34,450 bases of DNA, from NCBI GenBank assembly GCA_020846995.1, contig JADLCV010000039.1, forward strand, positions 1 to 34,450, read 5' to 3'. The translations under genes were made by a program, and so were the position numbers. Below, one piece after another: positions 8,022 through 16,115 of the stretch. Position 1 is the first letter of the stretch. Each line of letters starts with the position of its first letter. The notes under the pieces were generated by a model that did no database searches, was not told the DNA's origin, and saw only the letters and a list, made by a program, of their open reading frames with translations. The DNA comes from Paracoccaceae bacterium. GTDB taxonomy: Bacteria; Pseudomonadota; Alphaproteobacteria; Rhodobacterales; Rhodobacteraceae.

Positions 8022-8267
8022 TCACTTGCCCAGCACTCCGATCAGCGCCTCCGCACCCTGGGCAACGAGGAACGCCGCCGCCCCGTAGACCCCCAGCCAC
8101 AGCCGCCGCTCCAGCCGGTCGAGCGCCGTCTCGATCTGCCCCAGCCGGTATTCGAGCGCCGCCCAGCGCTCCTCGGCGACGCGCTCGTTGGCCTCGATCC
8201 GCGCCGCCGTGGCATCGAAGCTGTCATAGAGAAAGCGCGACCCCCCGGTCGGCCGTCGCTCGCTCAT
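8022..8267 (-). CDS. GTA head formation protein, g3.5 (rcc01685-like)
   Basis: An 81-residue small protein between portal and protease (MSERRPTGGSRFLYDSFDATAARIEANERVAEERW). It matches the position, size and layout of the GTA head formation protein known as RCAP_rcc01685 in R. capsulatus: a helical amphipathic first part that looks coiled-coil (residues 20-55, LGQIETALDRLERRL) and a C-terminal hydrophobic segment (LGVYGAAAFLVAQGAEALIGVL, residues 57-79) that could cross a membrane. It overlaps the portal stop as ATGA. Its exact role is not known to me. Confidence 0.82.
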   Translation of the reverse strand: MSERRPTGGSRFLYDSFDATAARIEANERVAEERWAALEYRLGQIETALDRLERRLWLGVYGAAAFLVAQGAEALIGVLGK

Positions 8268-9439
8268 GCCCCCTCCGGGTGCGGCGGCAGGCCCAGCAGC
8301 ACCCGCTTCTCGGCATCGGTCAGGAAGGCCGCGGCGCCGACCCTCGACCAGTGCTGGTCGCGCTCGGCCGCAAGCGCCGGCACCCGGTCAAGGTCGGGGC
8401 GAAGCTCGACCGCCTCGCCGCCGAAGCGCCCGAGCCATTCCGCCATCGCCGCCACGACGCGCGCCGCCAGCGGCACCACCGTCAGTCGGTAGAAGGCGCG
8501 ATGCGCCTCCTGATAGTTGGCATAGGTCGCCTCGCCCGGGATCCCGATCAGCATCGGCGGCACGCCGAAGGCGATCGCGATCTCGCGTGCCGCCGCCTCC
8601 TTGGTCTTCTGGAACTCCATGTCCGAGGGGCTGAAGCCCATCGGCTTCCAGTCGAGCCCGCCCTCGAGCAGCATCGGCCGGCCGGCGTTGCGGGCGCCCT
8701 GGTGATGGGCCTCCATCTCCTCCACGAGCCGGTCGTACTGCTCGGCGGTCAGCCCGCCGGTGCCGTCCACGCCGCGGTAGACGATCGCCCCCGAGGGCCG
8801 CGCGGCGTTGTCGAGAAGCGCCTTCGACCAGCGCGAAGCGGCGTTGTGGACGTCGATCGCCGTCGCCGCCGCCTGCAGCGGCGAGAACCCGTAGTGGTCG
8901 TCCTGGGGATGGAAGGCGCGCAGATGGCAGACGACGGGCGCCGGACCGGTGACATCGAAGCGATGCGTGCGGGCTCCCACCGTGTAGTCGTAGGCGACCG
9001 GCCAGCCGTCGGCCCCGGGCACGAGGCTCATGCGGTCCGAGCGCAGGACGTGGATCTCGCCCGGCAGCCGCGTGCTGCCCGCCACCGCCTCGAGATAGGC
9101 GTTGCCGGTCAGCAGAAGCTGGCCGTAGAGCGCCTCGAAAAGCTCGGCCCGCCCCTGGCCGGGGTTCGGCCGGGCCAGAAGCGCGAGCAGCGGATGCTCC
9201 TCGTAGCGCCGGGCCGCGTCCTGCAACACCAGGGGCAGCGCCGCCGCCGCCTCGGCGATCACCCGGACGGCGCGAAAGGCGACCGGATTGCCGAGATAGC
9301 CGTTGCGGGTCAGGGACACGGCATCGCGCGGGCTCCACTGCACCCGCCCGCCGCCCGCCCAGGCGATCACCCGGCCCGTTGCCGAGGCCTTGCGGGCCGG
9401 CACCGGGGCCACCCCGCGCCGCAGAAAGTCGAACACCAT
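8264..9439 (-). CDS. GTA portal protein g3
   Basis: A 391-residue HK97-type portal protein forming the dodecameric DNA gate. The ATG at 9439 gives MVFDFLRRGVAPVPARKAS and is preceded by GGAGAGGG; the open frame extends 17 Gly/Ala codons further, which I exclude. Family motifs: WSPRDAVSLTRNGYLGNPVAFRAVRVIAEA near the N-terminus, LLTGNAYLE, HLRAFHPQDDHYGFSPLQAA, and FGVPPMLIGIPGEATYANYQEAHRAFY in the clip/stem region. Intact; co-directional with terminase 123 bp upstream. Confidence 0.95.
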   Translation of the reverse strand: MVFDFLRRGVAPVPARKASATGRVIAWAGGGRVQWSPRDAVSLTRNGYLGNPVAFRAVRVIAEAAAALPLVLQDAARRYEEHPLLALLARPNPGQGRAELFEALYGQLLLTGNAYLEAVAGSTRLPGEIHVLRSDRMSLVPGADGWPVAYDYTVGARTHRFDVTGPAPVVCHLRAFHPQDDHYGFSPLQAAATAIDVHNAASRWSKALLDNAARPSGAIVYRGVDGTGGLTAEQYDRLVEEMEAHHQGARNAGRPMLLEGGLDWKPMGFSPSDMEFQKTKEAAAREIAIAFGVPPMLIGIPGEATYANYQEAHRAFYRLTVVPLAARVVAAMAEWLGRFGGEAVELRPDLDRVPALAAERDQHWSRVGAAAFLTDAEKRVLLGLPPHPEGA

Positions 9440-9562
9440 CCGCCCTCTCCCCTGCCCGCCGGCGCCGGCGCCCGCGCCCGGGCCCCCCATGGCCGCGGGT
9501 CCGCACGCCGCCGGCCGCCCGCTCGCGGGCGTCCCGGCCGCCGGCCATCCCTCCGTTGCCGT

Positions 9563-10942
9563 TCAGACGCTGCGCACCCGCGGCCGCCGCCAGGACTGCG
9601 CCGGCAGGATCATGAGCTCGGTCAGCGCCCAGACCAGCGCGTCCAGTCGGTCTGGGCTTCCCGTGCCGAGGTAGCCCGTCGGGGTCATCCGGCACATCTG
9701 GTCCTCGAGCGCGGCCAGCACGCCGACATGGGCGACCCGCCCCTGCTCGTAAAGCGCCGCCACCGGCTCGGCCCGCGCGGCCTTGCCGCGGCTCGCCCGC
9801 AGGGCCCGGTAGGGCACCAGCCCGTCGACCTGGCGGATCACGCTCTCGACCAGGGCGCCGCCCTGGTTGACCTCGGCCACCAGCCGCTCGGCCCCGTGCC
9901 GCCGCATCGCCGCGATCGCCGCCCGCGCCCACTCGTCGGGGGTGGCGCCGGCGACCGTCGCATCCTCGAGGACGAAGGCGCGCCAGTCCTGCGGCGGGCC
10001 CTCGGCCCTGACCCCGGCGACGACGATGCCGCAGGCGTCGGCGCGGCCGTGGGCGCTGACCGGCGGGTCGACCGCCACCACCACCCGGTCGAGCGGCGGC
10101 ACCACATCCGCGCGCGCCCGGTCGAGCGCCGCCGCCGACCACAGCGCCCCCTCGACCTCCTCGAGCATGACCCCGTCGAGTTCCTGCCGCCCGAGCCGGG
10201 TGTGACCGTAGCGGGCCCGCACCTCGGCCAGGAACGAGGCGGCAAGGTTGGCCCGGTTGGCCTCGGTCGGAGCCCGCGTGAGGACGGTCGAGGGCGCCGC
10301 CATCAGCGCCTTCAGGACCCCGACGTTGCGCGGCGTCGTCGTCACCACCTGCCGCGGCCGCTCGCCCAGCCGCAGCGCGAACTGGAGGTTGTCCCAGGCC
10401 TCGATGCCGCGCTTCCACTTGCCAAGCTCGTCGGCCCAGGCGGCATCGAACTGCGGCCCCCTGAGCCCCTCGGGCTCGTGGGCGGAAAAGACCTGCGCCG
10501 TCGCCCCGTTCGGCCACACCAGCCGGCGCCGCGTCGCCTCCCAGGCCGGGCGACGATCGGGGGGGGCGCAGGCCAGGATGCCGCTGTCGCCGAAGACCAT
10601 GACCTCGCGCGCCTGGTCGGCCGTCTCGCCCACCAGCGCCACGCGGCGCGCCCGTCCCGGGGCGCCCGGCCGCGACCCCTCGACGGCGGCCCGGACCCAT
10701 TCGGCCCCGGCGCGGGTCTTGCCCGCGCCCCGCCCGCCCAGCACCACCCAGCTTCGCCACTCGCCTTCGGGAGCGATCTGGTGCGGCATCGCCCAGAACT
10801 CGAAGAGCCAGGGCAGCGCCGCGAGCGCCCCGTCACTCAGCCCCGCAAGGAACTCCTCCTGGGTCGCGATGGGCGCGCAGGCGAGCCAGGCGGCGCCCGA
10901 TCTCGTCGCGGGCAGCCTCGAAGTCGAGCCCCGGTCCGGCAT
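9563..10942 (-). CDS. GTA large terminase g2
   Basis: ATPase-nuclease that packages random host DNA into GTA heads. Numbering from the ATG at 10942: Walker A LGGRGAGKT with K75, Walker B AWADELG with D171/E172, coupling motif VTTTPRN (residues 200-206), and nuclease-domain aspartate in VVVAVDPPVS (D292). About 459 residues, normal for GTA TerL. The 5' end is uncertain: this ATG has GGGGAGG three bases upstream but gives a 110-bp overlap with g1; an ATG at 10954 is also in frame, and the conserved part begins around EEFLAGLSDGALAALPWLFEFW, so a non-ATG start closer to 10860 is possible. Confidence 0.94.
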   Translation of the reverse strand: MPDRGSTSRLPATRSGAAWLACAPIATQEEFLAGLSDGALAALPWLFEFWAMPHQIAPEGEWRSWVVLGGRGAGKTRAGAEWVRAAVEGSRPGAPGRARRVALVGETADQAREVMVFGDSGILACAPPDRRPAWEATRRRLVWPNGATAQVFSAHEPEGLRGPQFDAAWADELGKWKRGIEAWDNLQFALRLGERPRQVVTTTPRNVGVLKALMAAPSTVLTRAPTEANRANLAASFLAEVRARYGHTRLGRQELDGVMLEEVEGALWSAAALDRARADVVPPLDRVVVAVDPPVSAHGRADACGIVVAGVRAEGPPQDWRAFVLEDATVAGATPDEWARAAIAAMRRHGAERLVAEVNQGGALVESVIRQVDGLVPYRALRASRGKAARAEPVAALYEQGRVAHVGVLAALEDQMCRMTPTGYLGTGSPDRLDALVWALTELMILPAQSWRRPRVRSV

Positions 10943-11186
10943 GTCCCTCCCCATCCGCCTGCCGGCGCAGCCGGTCGGCCCGCGCCCGTTCCTCGAAGGC
11001 GAGCGTCATCGCCTTGCCGAGCGCCCGCACCGCCTCGCCGATCTCGCGCGCCGCCTCCGGCCCCTCGGCCTCGAGCCGCGCGATCGCCGCGGCCAGTTCC
11101 CTCACCGTCCGCGCGAAAAGCGCATCCGCCTCGGCGACGAGGGGCCCGCCCCCGTCGCCCTCCCCTTTCGGGGTTTCTTCCGACAT
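10833..11186 (-). CDS. GTA small terminase g1
   Basis: A 117-residue protein in the g1 position, starting MSEETPKGEGDGGGPLVAEADALFARTVRELAAAIARLEAEG. The charged, helix-rich middle (residues 18-75) and a C-terminal segment with basic residues fit the atypical small terminase of RcGTA, which lacks cos/pac specificity. The start at 11186 has only a weak Shine-Dalgarno. The frame continues upstream through a terminator-like hairpin, which I exclude. The 3' end overlaps g2. Assignment rests on position and general layout more than on sharp motifs. Confidence 0.78.
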   Translation of the reverse strand: MSEETPKGEGDGGGPLVAEADALFARTVRELAAAIARLEAEGPEAAREIGEAVRALGKAMTLAFEERARADRLRRQADGEGHAGPGLDFEAARDEIGRRLARLRAHRDPGGVPCGAE

Positions 11187-11211
11187 GCCGCGATCACCCG
11201 CCCCACCCGCC

Positions 11212-11249
11212 GAAAACGAAAACGCGGCTCCGGGTTGCCCCGGGCCGCG
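11212..11249 (-). terminator. GNRA-loop hairpin with T-rich tail between mltG and GTA g1
   Basis: On the minus strand CGCGGC-CCGGG-GCAA-CCCGG-A-GCCGCG folds into an 11-bp stem (one bulged A) closed by a GCAA tetraloop, followed directly by TTTTCGTTTTC. This is a good rho-independent terminator. It lies 25 bp upstream of the g1 start and downstream of a promoter-like sequence at 11275-11303, so it either ends mltG transcription or attenuates the GTA leader. Confidence 0.75.
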
Positions 11250-11274
11250 CGCCCACCTCGTCCAGCATGGCGCT

Positions 11275-11303
11275 CCTCTACCAGCAGGAGTTCGCCAAGT
11301 CAA
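11275..11303 (-). promoter_or_regulatory. Candidate GTA promoter upstream of g1
   Basis: Minus-strand TTGACT (11303-11298), a 17-base spacer and TAGAGG (11280-11275). The -35 is near consensus and the -10 is of the kind common in Rhodobacterales. It is the only good sigma-70-like pair seen in the 173-bp mltG-g1 gap and would give a transcript starting near 11268, about 80 bases before g1. Predicted by eye; not proven. Confidence 0.55.
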
Positions 11304-11314
11304 GCACTATCGCC

Positions 11315-11328
11315 CCGGTTGCAACCGG
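11315..11328. promoter_or_regulatory. Perfect 14-bp palindrome upstream of the GTA promoter
   Basis: CCGGTTGCAACCGG is a perfect palindrome whose centre lies about 53 bp upstream of the predicted transcription start, an activator-type position. In R. capsulatus the GTA promoter is directly activated by GafA; whether this palindrome is a GafA or other operator is inference. Confidence 0.4.
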
Positions 11329-11359
11329 CGCACGCCCCGGCAGCACTCCGTTCACCGCC

Positions 11360-12514
11360 TCAGGGGTTGCCGCGCCCGGCCTCGATCTCGCGCCAGCGGG
11401 CGACGTTCCTGTTGTGCTCCTCGAGGGTCTCGGCAAAGACGTGCCCGCCGTTCCCGTCGGCGACGAAGTAGAGCAGCGCCGTCGCCTCGGGGTCGAGGGC
11501 GGCGGCGATGCTCGCCCGCCCGGGGTTGGCGATCGGCGTCGCCGGCAGCCCGTCGATGACGTAGGTGTTGTAGGGCGTCTCGGCGCGCAACTCGCTCTGC
11601 CGCAGCCCCCGCCCCAGGACCGCCTTGCCGCCGGTGATGCCGTAGATCACGGTCGGGTCGGACTGGAGGCGCATGCCGATGCGCAGCCGGTTGGCAAAGA
11701 CCGAGGCGATGCGCCCGCGCTCCTCGGGCTTCCCGGTCTCCTTCTCGATGATCGAGGCGAGGATCAGCGCCTGTTCGGGGGTCTCGACCGGCACGTCCCC
11801 GGCCCGGCCGGCCCAGAGCCCGGCGAGAAGGTCGGCCTGGCGCACCGCCATCTCGGCCAGCAGCGCCGCCCGCTCCGCTCCCCTCCGCACCTCGTAGCTG
11901 TCGGGGGCAAGGCTGCCCTCGGGCGGAACCTCGGTGACCTCGCCGGCAAGGAACTCGGCCGCCCTCAGGGCCTCCACCACCTGCCAGCTCGTCACCCCCT
12001 CGGCCAGCGTCACCCGCAGCCGCGTGTCGCCCGCGGCCAGCGCCTCCGCATAGTCCGCCGGCGCCGGCCCCGCCCCGGGGTCGAAGCGCACGACCTCGCG
12101 GTAGCGGGCCGTCGCGGGCTCGAGCTCGCGCAGGATCACCTCGGCCGCGCTGACGCCGATGCGGAACACGACCTCGGTGCCGCAGGTGCTCTGGCCGCCG
12201 CGGGTGACCGCCTCGACGATCCCCGCCATCGAGGCCCCGGCCGGGATGAGGTAGCTCCCGAACCTGAGCTCGTCGGACTTGCCCGAATACTGCGCCCCCA
12301 GCCGGAAGACGCGGGCGTCGCGCAGGGCACCCGCCGCCTCGAGGTCGCGCGACACCTGCAGGAGCGTCGCCCCCCGCTCGATCCGCAGGCAGATCGCCTG
12401 GACGAGCGGCCCCGGCTCGGCGTAGACCCGCCGGCCCCAGTCGAGAAGCCCGGCGAGGACCAGGGCGACGACGATCCCGAGCGTCAGCGCGTTCGAGGCG
12501 ATGTTGCGCCACAT
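11360..12514 (-). CDS. mltG: Endolytic murein transglycosylase MltG
   Basis: A 384-residue YceG/MltG protein that cleaves nascent glycan strands at the inner membrane and ends their elongation. Residues 8-24 (NALTLGIVVALVLAGLLDW) form an N-terminal signal anchor. A LysM-like region follows (LRIERGATLLQVSRDLEAAG), then the catalytic domain with the signature ILASIIEKET, catalytic glutamate E257, and RLRIGMRLQSDPTVIYGI. The ATG at 12514 overlaps the fabF stop by one base (TGATG), so the two are translationally coupled, as is usual in alphaproteobacteria. It ends 173 bp before GTA g1. Confidence 0.97.
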   Translation of the reverse strand: MWRNIASNALTLGIVVALVLAGLLDWGRRVYAEPGPLVQAICLRIERGATLLQVSRDLEAAGALRDARVFRLGAQYSGKSDELRFGSYLIPAGASMAGIVEAVTRGGQSTCGTEVVFRIGVSAAEVILRELEPATARYREVVRFDPGAGPAPADYAEALAAGDTRLRVTLAEGVTSWQVVEALRAAEFLAGEVTEVPPEGSLAPDSYEVRRGAERAALLAEMAVRQADLLAGLWAGRAGDVPVETPEQALILASIIEKETGKPEERGRIASVFANRLRIGMRLQSDPTVIYGITGGKAVLGRGLRQSELRAETPYNTYVIDGLPATPIANPGRASIAAALDPEATALLYFVADGNGGHVFAETLEEHNRNVARWREIEAGRGNP

Positions 12515-13776
12515 CAGCCCGGAACCTGCCCGAGCACCAGCGTGGCGTTGGTGCCGCCAAAGCCGAAAGAGTTCGACAGCGCCACCCGGACCCGGCGCGC
12601 GACCGGCCGGTGGGGGGCAAGGTCGATCGCGCTCGCCACCGCCGGGGTGTCAAGGTTGATCGTCGCCGGCGCCACCTGGTCGCGGATCGCCAGGGCGCAG
12701 AAGATCGCCTCGACCGCCCCCGCCGCCCCGAGGAGATGGCCGATCGAGGACTTCGTCGACGACATCGTCACCCCGCCCGCGGCCGGCCCGAGCAGCCGCT
12801 CGACCGCCGCCAGTTCGATCGTGTCGGCCATCGTCGAGGTGCCGTGAGCGTTGATGTAGTCCACCGCGCCGGGCTCGAGCCCCGCCCGCGCGAGCGCCGC
12901 GGTCATCGACCGAAAACCGCCGTCGCCGTCCTCGGAGGGTGCCGTGATGTGATAGGCGTCGCCCGACAACCCGTAGCCCAGGACCTCGGCGTAGATGCGG
13001 GCCCCGCGGGCCTCGGCATGGCCTAGCTCCTCCAGCACGACGACGCCCGCGCCCTCGCCCATGACAAAGCCGTCGCGGTCGGCGTCATAGGGCCGGCTCG
13101 CCGCCGCCGGCTCGGCCCCGCGCTTGGTCGAAAGCGCCTTGCAGGCGTTGAAGCCGGCGACCCCGAGGGCGCAGATCGGGGCCTCGGTGCCGCCCGCCAC
13201 CATGACGTCGGCATCGCCCCACTGGATCAGCCGCGCCGCATCCCCGATCGCGTGGGCCCCGGTCGAGCAGGCGGTCACCACGGCATGGTTCGGTCCCTTG
13301 AAGCCGTAGCGGATCGACACCTGCCCGGCGACGAGGTTGATGAGCGCCCCGGGGATGAAGAAGGGCGAGATCCGCCGCGGCCCCCGGTCCCTGAGAAGGA
13401 CGGCCGCCTCGGCGATCGACTGCAGGCCGCCGATGCCCGAGCCGATCATCACCCCCGTCCGCAGCCGGTCGGCCTCGTCCTCGGGCTTCCAGCCCGCGTC
13501 AGCAAGCGCCTGCTCGGCCGCCGCCATCCCGTAAAGGATGAATTCGTCGACCTTGCGGCTTTCCTTGGGCTCCATCCAGCGGTCGGGGTTGAAGGTGCCG
13601 TCGCTGCCGTCGCCGCGCGGAACCTCGCAGGCGTAGGTGGTGGCAAGGTGGCTGGCGTCGAAGCGGGTGATGGTGCGCGCCCCCGACCGGCCGGCCAGCA
13701 GCCGCCGCCAGGTGACCTCGACGCCGGTGCCAAGCGGCGTCACCAGCCCCAGCCCCGTCACAACCGCCCGCCGCAT
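12514..13776 (-). CDS. fabF: 3-oxoacyl-ACP synthase II
   Basis: A 420-residue KAS II condensing enzyme that elongates acyl-ACP with malonyl-ACP. The Cys-His-His triad is visible: C170 in VVTACSTGAHAIG, H311 in INAHGTST and H346 in SSIGHLLGAAGA. The N-terminus MRRAVVTGLGLVTPLGTG is standard and GGCGGAGG lies upstream of the ATG. It is normally immediately downstream of acpP; here a ureohydrolase-family gene separates them. Full length, coupled to mltG. Confidence 0.98.
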   Translation of the reverse strand: MRRAVVTGLGLVTPLGTGVEVTWRRLLAGRSGARTITRFDASHLATTYACEVPRGDGSDGTFNPDRWMEPKESRKVDEFILYGMAAAEQALADAGWKPEDEADRLRTGVMIGSGIGGLQSIAEAAVLLRDRGPRRISPFFIPGALINLVAGQVSIRYGFKGPNHAVVTACSTGAHAIGDAARLIQWGDADVMVAGGTEAPICALGVAGFNACKALSTKRGAEPAAASRPYDADRDGFVMGEGAGVVVLEELGHAEARGARIYAEVLGYGLSGDAYHITAPSEDGDGGFRSMTAALARAGLEPGAVDYINAHGTSTMADTIELAAVERLLGPAAGGVTMSSTKSSIGHLLGAAGAVEAIFCALAIRDQVAPATINLDTPAVASAIDLAPHRPVARRVRVALSNSFGFGGTNATLVLGQVPG

Positions 13777-13911
13777 CCGCGCCTCCGCCCGACCCGCCCT
13801 CTGGGGCCCGGATACACGGGAAATCCGCGGCCGAAAAGCCCGCCGGCCGGGAGCGCGGGCGGCCCGCCGCGCGGCCGGTCCCGGGCGGCACCGGCGGCCC
13901 TTCCCGCGCCC

Positions 13912-14850
13912 TCAGTCGCGCCGGGCCACCGCCTGCCGGGCGATCAGCCCGAGGGCCGCGGCGAGAAGCTGCTGGGCCGTCGTCGCGCCGATCCCGCCCA
14001 AGTCGCGCGCGGCCATGAACTCGACGAAGCCGAGCCCCGCGATCCGCGCCCGCGCCGCCACGCCCTGGAGCAGGCCCAGCACTTCGCCATAGCCAAGCCC
14101 GCCCGCGGTCCGCGCCATCACCGCCGGCATGATCGCGGGATCGAGCGCGTCGAGGTCAAGGCAGATCACCACCTCGGCGCCGGCAGGGATCAGGCCGACC
14201 GCCCGCGCGATCCCCTCGCGGCGGACCTCGGCCGCGGTCACGAACTCGACCCCGCGGGCCCGCGCGTCGGCAAGCTCGCCCGGCCGGGCCGAGCCAATGC
14301 CGCGGGCCCCGACCTGCACCATCCCCGCGACATGGCCCATCTCGCTCGCCCGCCGCATCGTCGAGGACAGGCCGAGCCGCTCGCCCTCGACCTCGTCGCG
14401 CCAGTCGATGTGGGCATCGACCTGCAGGATCCAGACCCGCGCCGCGGCGAAGGCCGCGAGCATCGGAATCTGCACCGAGTCGTCCCCGCCGATGAGGACC
14501 GGCACCGCCCCGGCGGCGAGCGCGCCCGTCACCGCCGCCCCGATCCGCGCCCGGTTCGCGCCCGCATCGGCCTCGTCGGTGACAAGGTCGCCCGCGTCCG
14601 CGGCCCGCGCCCCCGCGGGCAGGGTCGGACCGCCGAGGTCGAAGTTGACGTGGCCGAGGTTCGCGGCATGTCCCGCCGCCGCCGCCCGAATCGCGGCCGG
14701 ACCGCCCCGGCAGTAGGCACCGTCGCGGCCGTAGGGCGTGCCCGCCTCGGCGCCCATCAGCACGACGTCGGCTGCCTCTCCCCGCCAGCGCGGCAGCCCC
14801 ATGAAGCCGCCGCCCGAGGCGGGCGCGAAAAGCTCCCCGAGGTTCGCCAT
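13912..14850 (-). CDS. Ureohydrolase (arginase/agmatinase) family protein
   Basis: A 312-residue protein of the arginase/agmatinase/formiminoglutamase family, which hydrolyse guanidino or formimino groups at a dinuclear Mn or Ni centre. Metal motifs: IGGDDSVQIP, DAHIDWRDE (D145, H147, D149) and CLDLDALDPAIMP (D232, D234). The first ligand, normally His in GGDHS, is Asp (D124); this GGDD variant exists in some alphaproteobacterial homologues as far as I recall, so it may mark a subfamily with another metal or substrate rather than loss of function. The ATG at 14850 has GGGAGGGG upstream; a GTG one codon earlier is possible. It sits between acpP and fabF on the same strand. The substrate cannot be named from sequence. 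Confidence 0.85.
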   Translation of the reverse strand: MANLGELFAPASGGGFMGLPRWRGEAADVVLMGAEAGTPYGRDGAYCRGGPAAIRAAAAGHAANLGHVNFDLGGPTLPAGARAADAGDLVTDEADAGANRARIGAAVTGALAAGAVPVLIGGDDSVQIPMLAAFAAARVWILQVDAHIDWRDEVEGERLGLSSTMRRASEMGHVAGMVQVGARGIGSARPGELADARARGVEFVTAAEVRREGIARAVGLIPAGAEVVICLDLDALDPAIMPAVMARTAGGLGYGEVLGLLQGVAARARIAGLGFVEFMAARDLGGIGATTAQQLLAAALGLIARQAVARRD

Positions 14851-14940
14851 CACCCCTCCCCGCCCACGGTCACCGGGTCGCGGAAATGCAAGCGGCGCCC
14901 CCCGGGGGGGGCGCCTGCCGCAGGCCGCGCCGGCCCTGCC

Positions 14941-15177
14941 TCAGCCCTGCGCCTCGGTGATGAACTTGACCGCGTCGCCGAAGGTCTGGATGGTCTCGGC
15001 CGCATCGTCGGGGATCTCGATCCCGAACTCCTCCTCGAACGCCATCACGAGCTCGACCGTGTCGAGGCTGTCGGCGCCGAGATCGTCGATGAACGAGGCG
15101 TTCTCGGTCACCTTGTCCTCCTCGACGCCCAGGTGCTCGACGACGATCTTCCGCACGCGCTCCGCGATGTCGCTCAT
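14941..15177 (-). CDS. acpP: Acyl carrier protein
   Basis: A 78-residue acidic ACP that carries acyl intermediates on phosphopantetheine. The attachment serine is S37 in the DSLD motif of [28 protein letters not shown]. Length and sequence are canonical. GAGGA precedes the ATG. It has its own promoter-like sequence 133-160 bp upstream, in the 200-bp gap after fabG, as expected for a highly expressed protein. Confidence 0.98.
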   Translation of the reverse strand: MSDIAERVRKIVVEHLGVEEDKVTENASFIDDLGADSLDTVELVMAFEEEFGIEIPDDAAETIQTFGDAVKFITEAQG

Positions 15178-15309
15178 TTCCAGGTCCTCGTTGGGTTCGG
15201 GGGAGGTCCCCCCCCTTGCTTCCTGTCCCGCCGGTGTCAGGGTCAGGGTGGCACCCGAAGGGTCGGCGCCGGCCGGCCCTCCGGGAAGGTCCCGGCCCGA
15301 TCAGCGCCG

Positions 15310-15337
15310 CCTATAGCATGTTCTTTGGGGCTGGCAA
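15310..15337 (-). promoter_or_regulatory. Candidate acpP promoter
   Basis: Minus-strand TTGCCA (15337-15332), 16-base spacer, TATAGG (15315-15310), in an AT-richer patch of an otherwise very GC-rich gap between fabG and acpP. Predicted by eye. Confidence 0.6.
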
Positions 15338-15377
15338 ACGCTTTCCCCCCGGCCCCGCGGGGGCCCTCGCGAGGGGC

Positions 15378-16115
15378 TCAGAGCATCGCCATGCCGCCGT
15401 TCACATGCAGCGTCGCCCCCGTGACATAGCCCGCCTCGGGGCTGGCAAGGTAAAGGACAGCGGCCGCGATCTCCTCGGGCGACCCCATCCGCCCGGCCGG
15501 CACCTGGGCGAGGATCCGCCCCTTCTGGTCCTCGCTCAGCCGGTCGGTCATGGCCGTGGCGACGAAGCCCGGGGCGACGAGGTTGACGGTGATGCCGCGG
15601 CTCGCGACCTCGGCGGCCAGGCTCTTCGAAAGGCCGGCGAGGCCCGCCTTGGCGGCGGCATAGTTGGCCTGCCCGGGGTTCCCCGTCACCCCGACGACCG
15701 AGCCCACGGTGACGATGCGCCCCCAGCGCGCCTTCATCATCCCCCTGAGCACCCCCCGGCAGAGGCGGAAGGCCGCCGTCAGGTTGACCTCGATCACCGC
15801 CTGCCAGTCGGCATCCGACATTCGCAGAATGAGGGTGTCGCGGGTGATCCCGGCGTTGTTGACAAGGATGTCGACGCCACCGAGCGCCGCGGCCGCCCGC
15901 CGCGGCAGGGCCTCGAGCGCCGCGGCATCGGCAAGGTCGCAGGCTAGGACCGCCGCCCGCGACCCCAGCTCGTCCGCCAGCGCCTGCAGCGGACCCAGCC
16001 GCGTCCCCGACAGCGCGACCGCCGCCCCCGCCCCGTGCAGGGTCCGCGCCACCGCCGCCCCGATCCCGCCCGAGGCGCCCGTGACGAGCGCCGCCTTTCC
16101 CGTCAGATCGAACAT
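15378..16115 (-). CDS. fabG: 3-oxoacyl-ACP reductase
   Basis: A 245-residue short-chain dehydrogenase that reduces 3-oxoacyl-ACP with NADPH. Cofactor motif TGASGGIG (residues 12-19), NNAG (86-89), and the catalytic S139, Y152 and K156 ([12 protein letters not shown]) are all present, and the C-terminus ending in VNGGMAML is typical of FabG. The ATG at 16115 gives the usual [13 protein letters not shown] start. It is 392 bp downstream of fabD, an unusually wide gap for this operon, so it may have its own promoter. Confidence 0.98.
   Translation of the reverse strand: MFDLTGKAALVTGASGGIGAAVARTLHGAGAAVALSGTRLGPLQALADELGSRAAVLACDLADAAALEALPRRAAAALGGVDILVNNAGITRDTLILRMSDADWQAVIEVNLTAAFRLCRGVLRGMMKARWGRIVTVGSVVGVTGNPGQANYAAAKAGLAGLSKSLAAEVASRGITVNLVAPGFVATAMTDRLSEDQKGRILAQVPAGRMGSPEEIAAAVLYLASPEAGYVTGATLHVNGGMAML

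Noticed and set aside
1-11186. A complete temperate prophage
   Set aside because: No integrase, repressor, replication, holin or attachment site is seen; gene order, short tape measure and the g3.5 gene fit a GTA instead.
7976-12847. A 1,623-codon open frame on the plus strand opposite portal, terminase, mltG and fabF
   Set aside because: Same reason: shadow of well-supported minus-strand genes, low-complexity translation.
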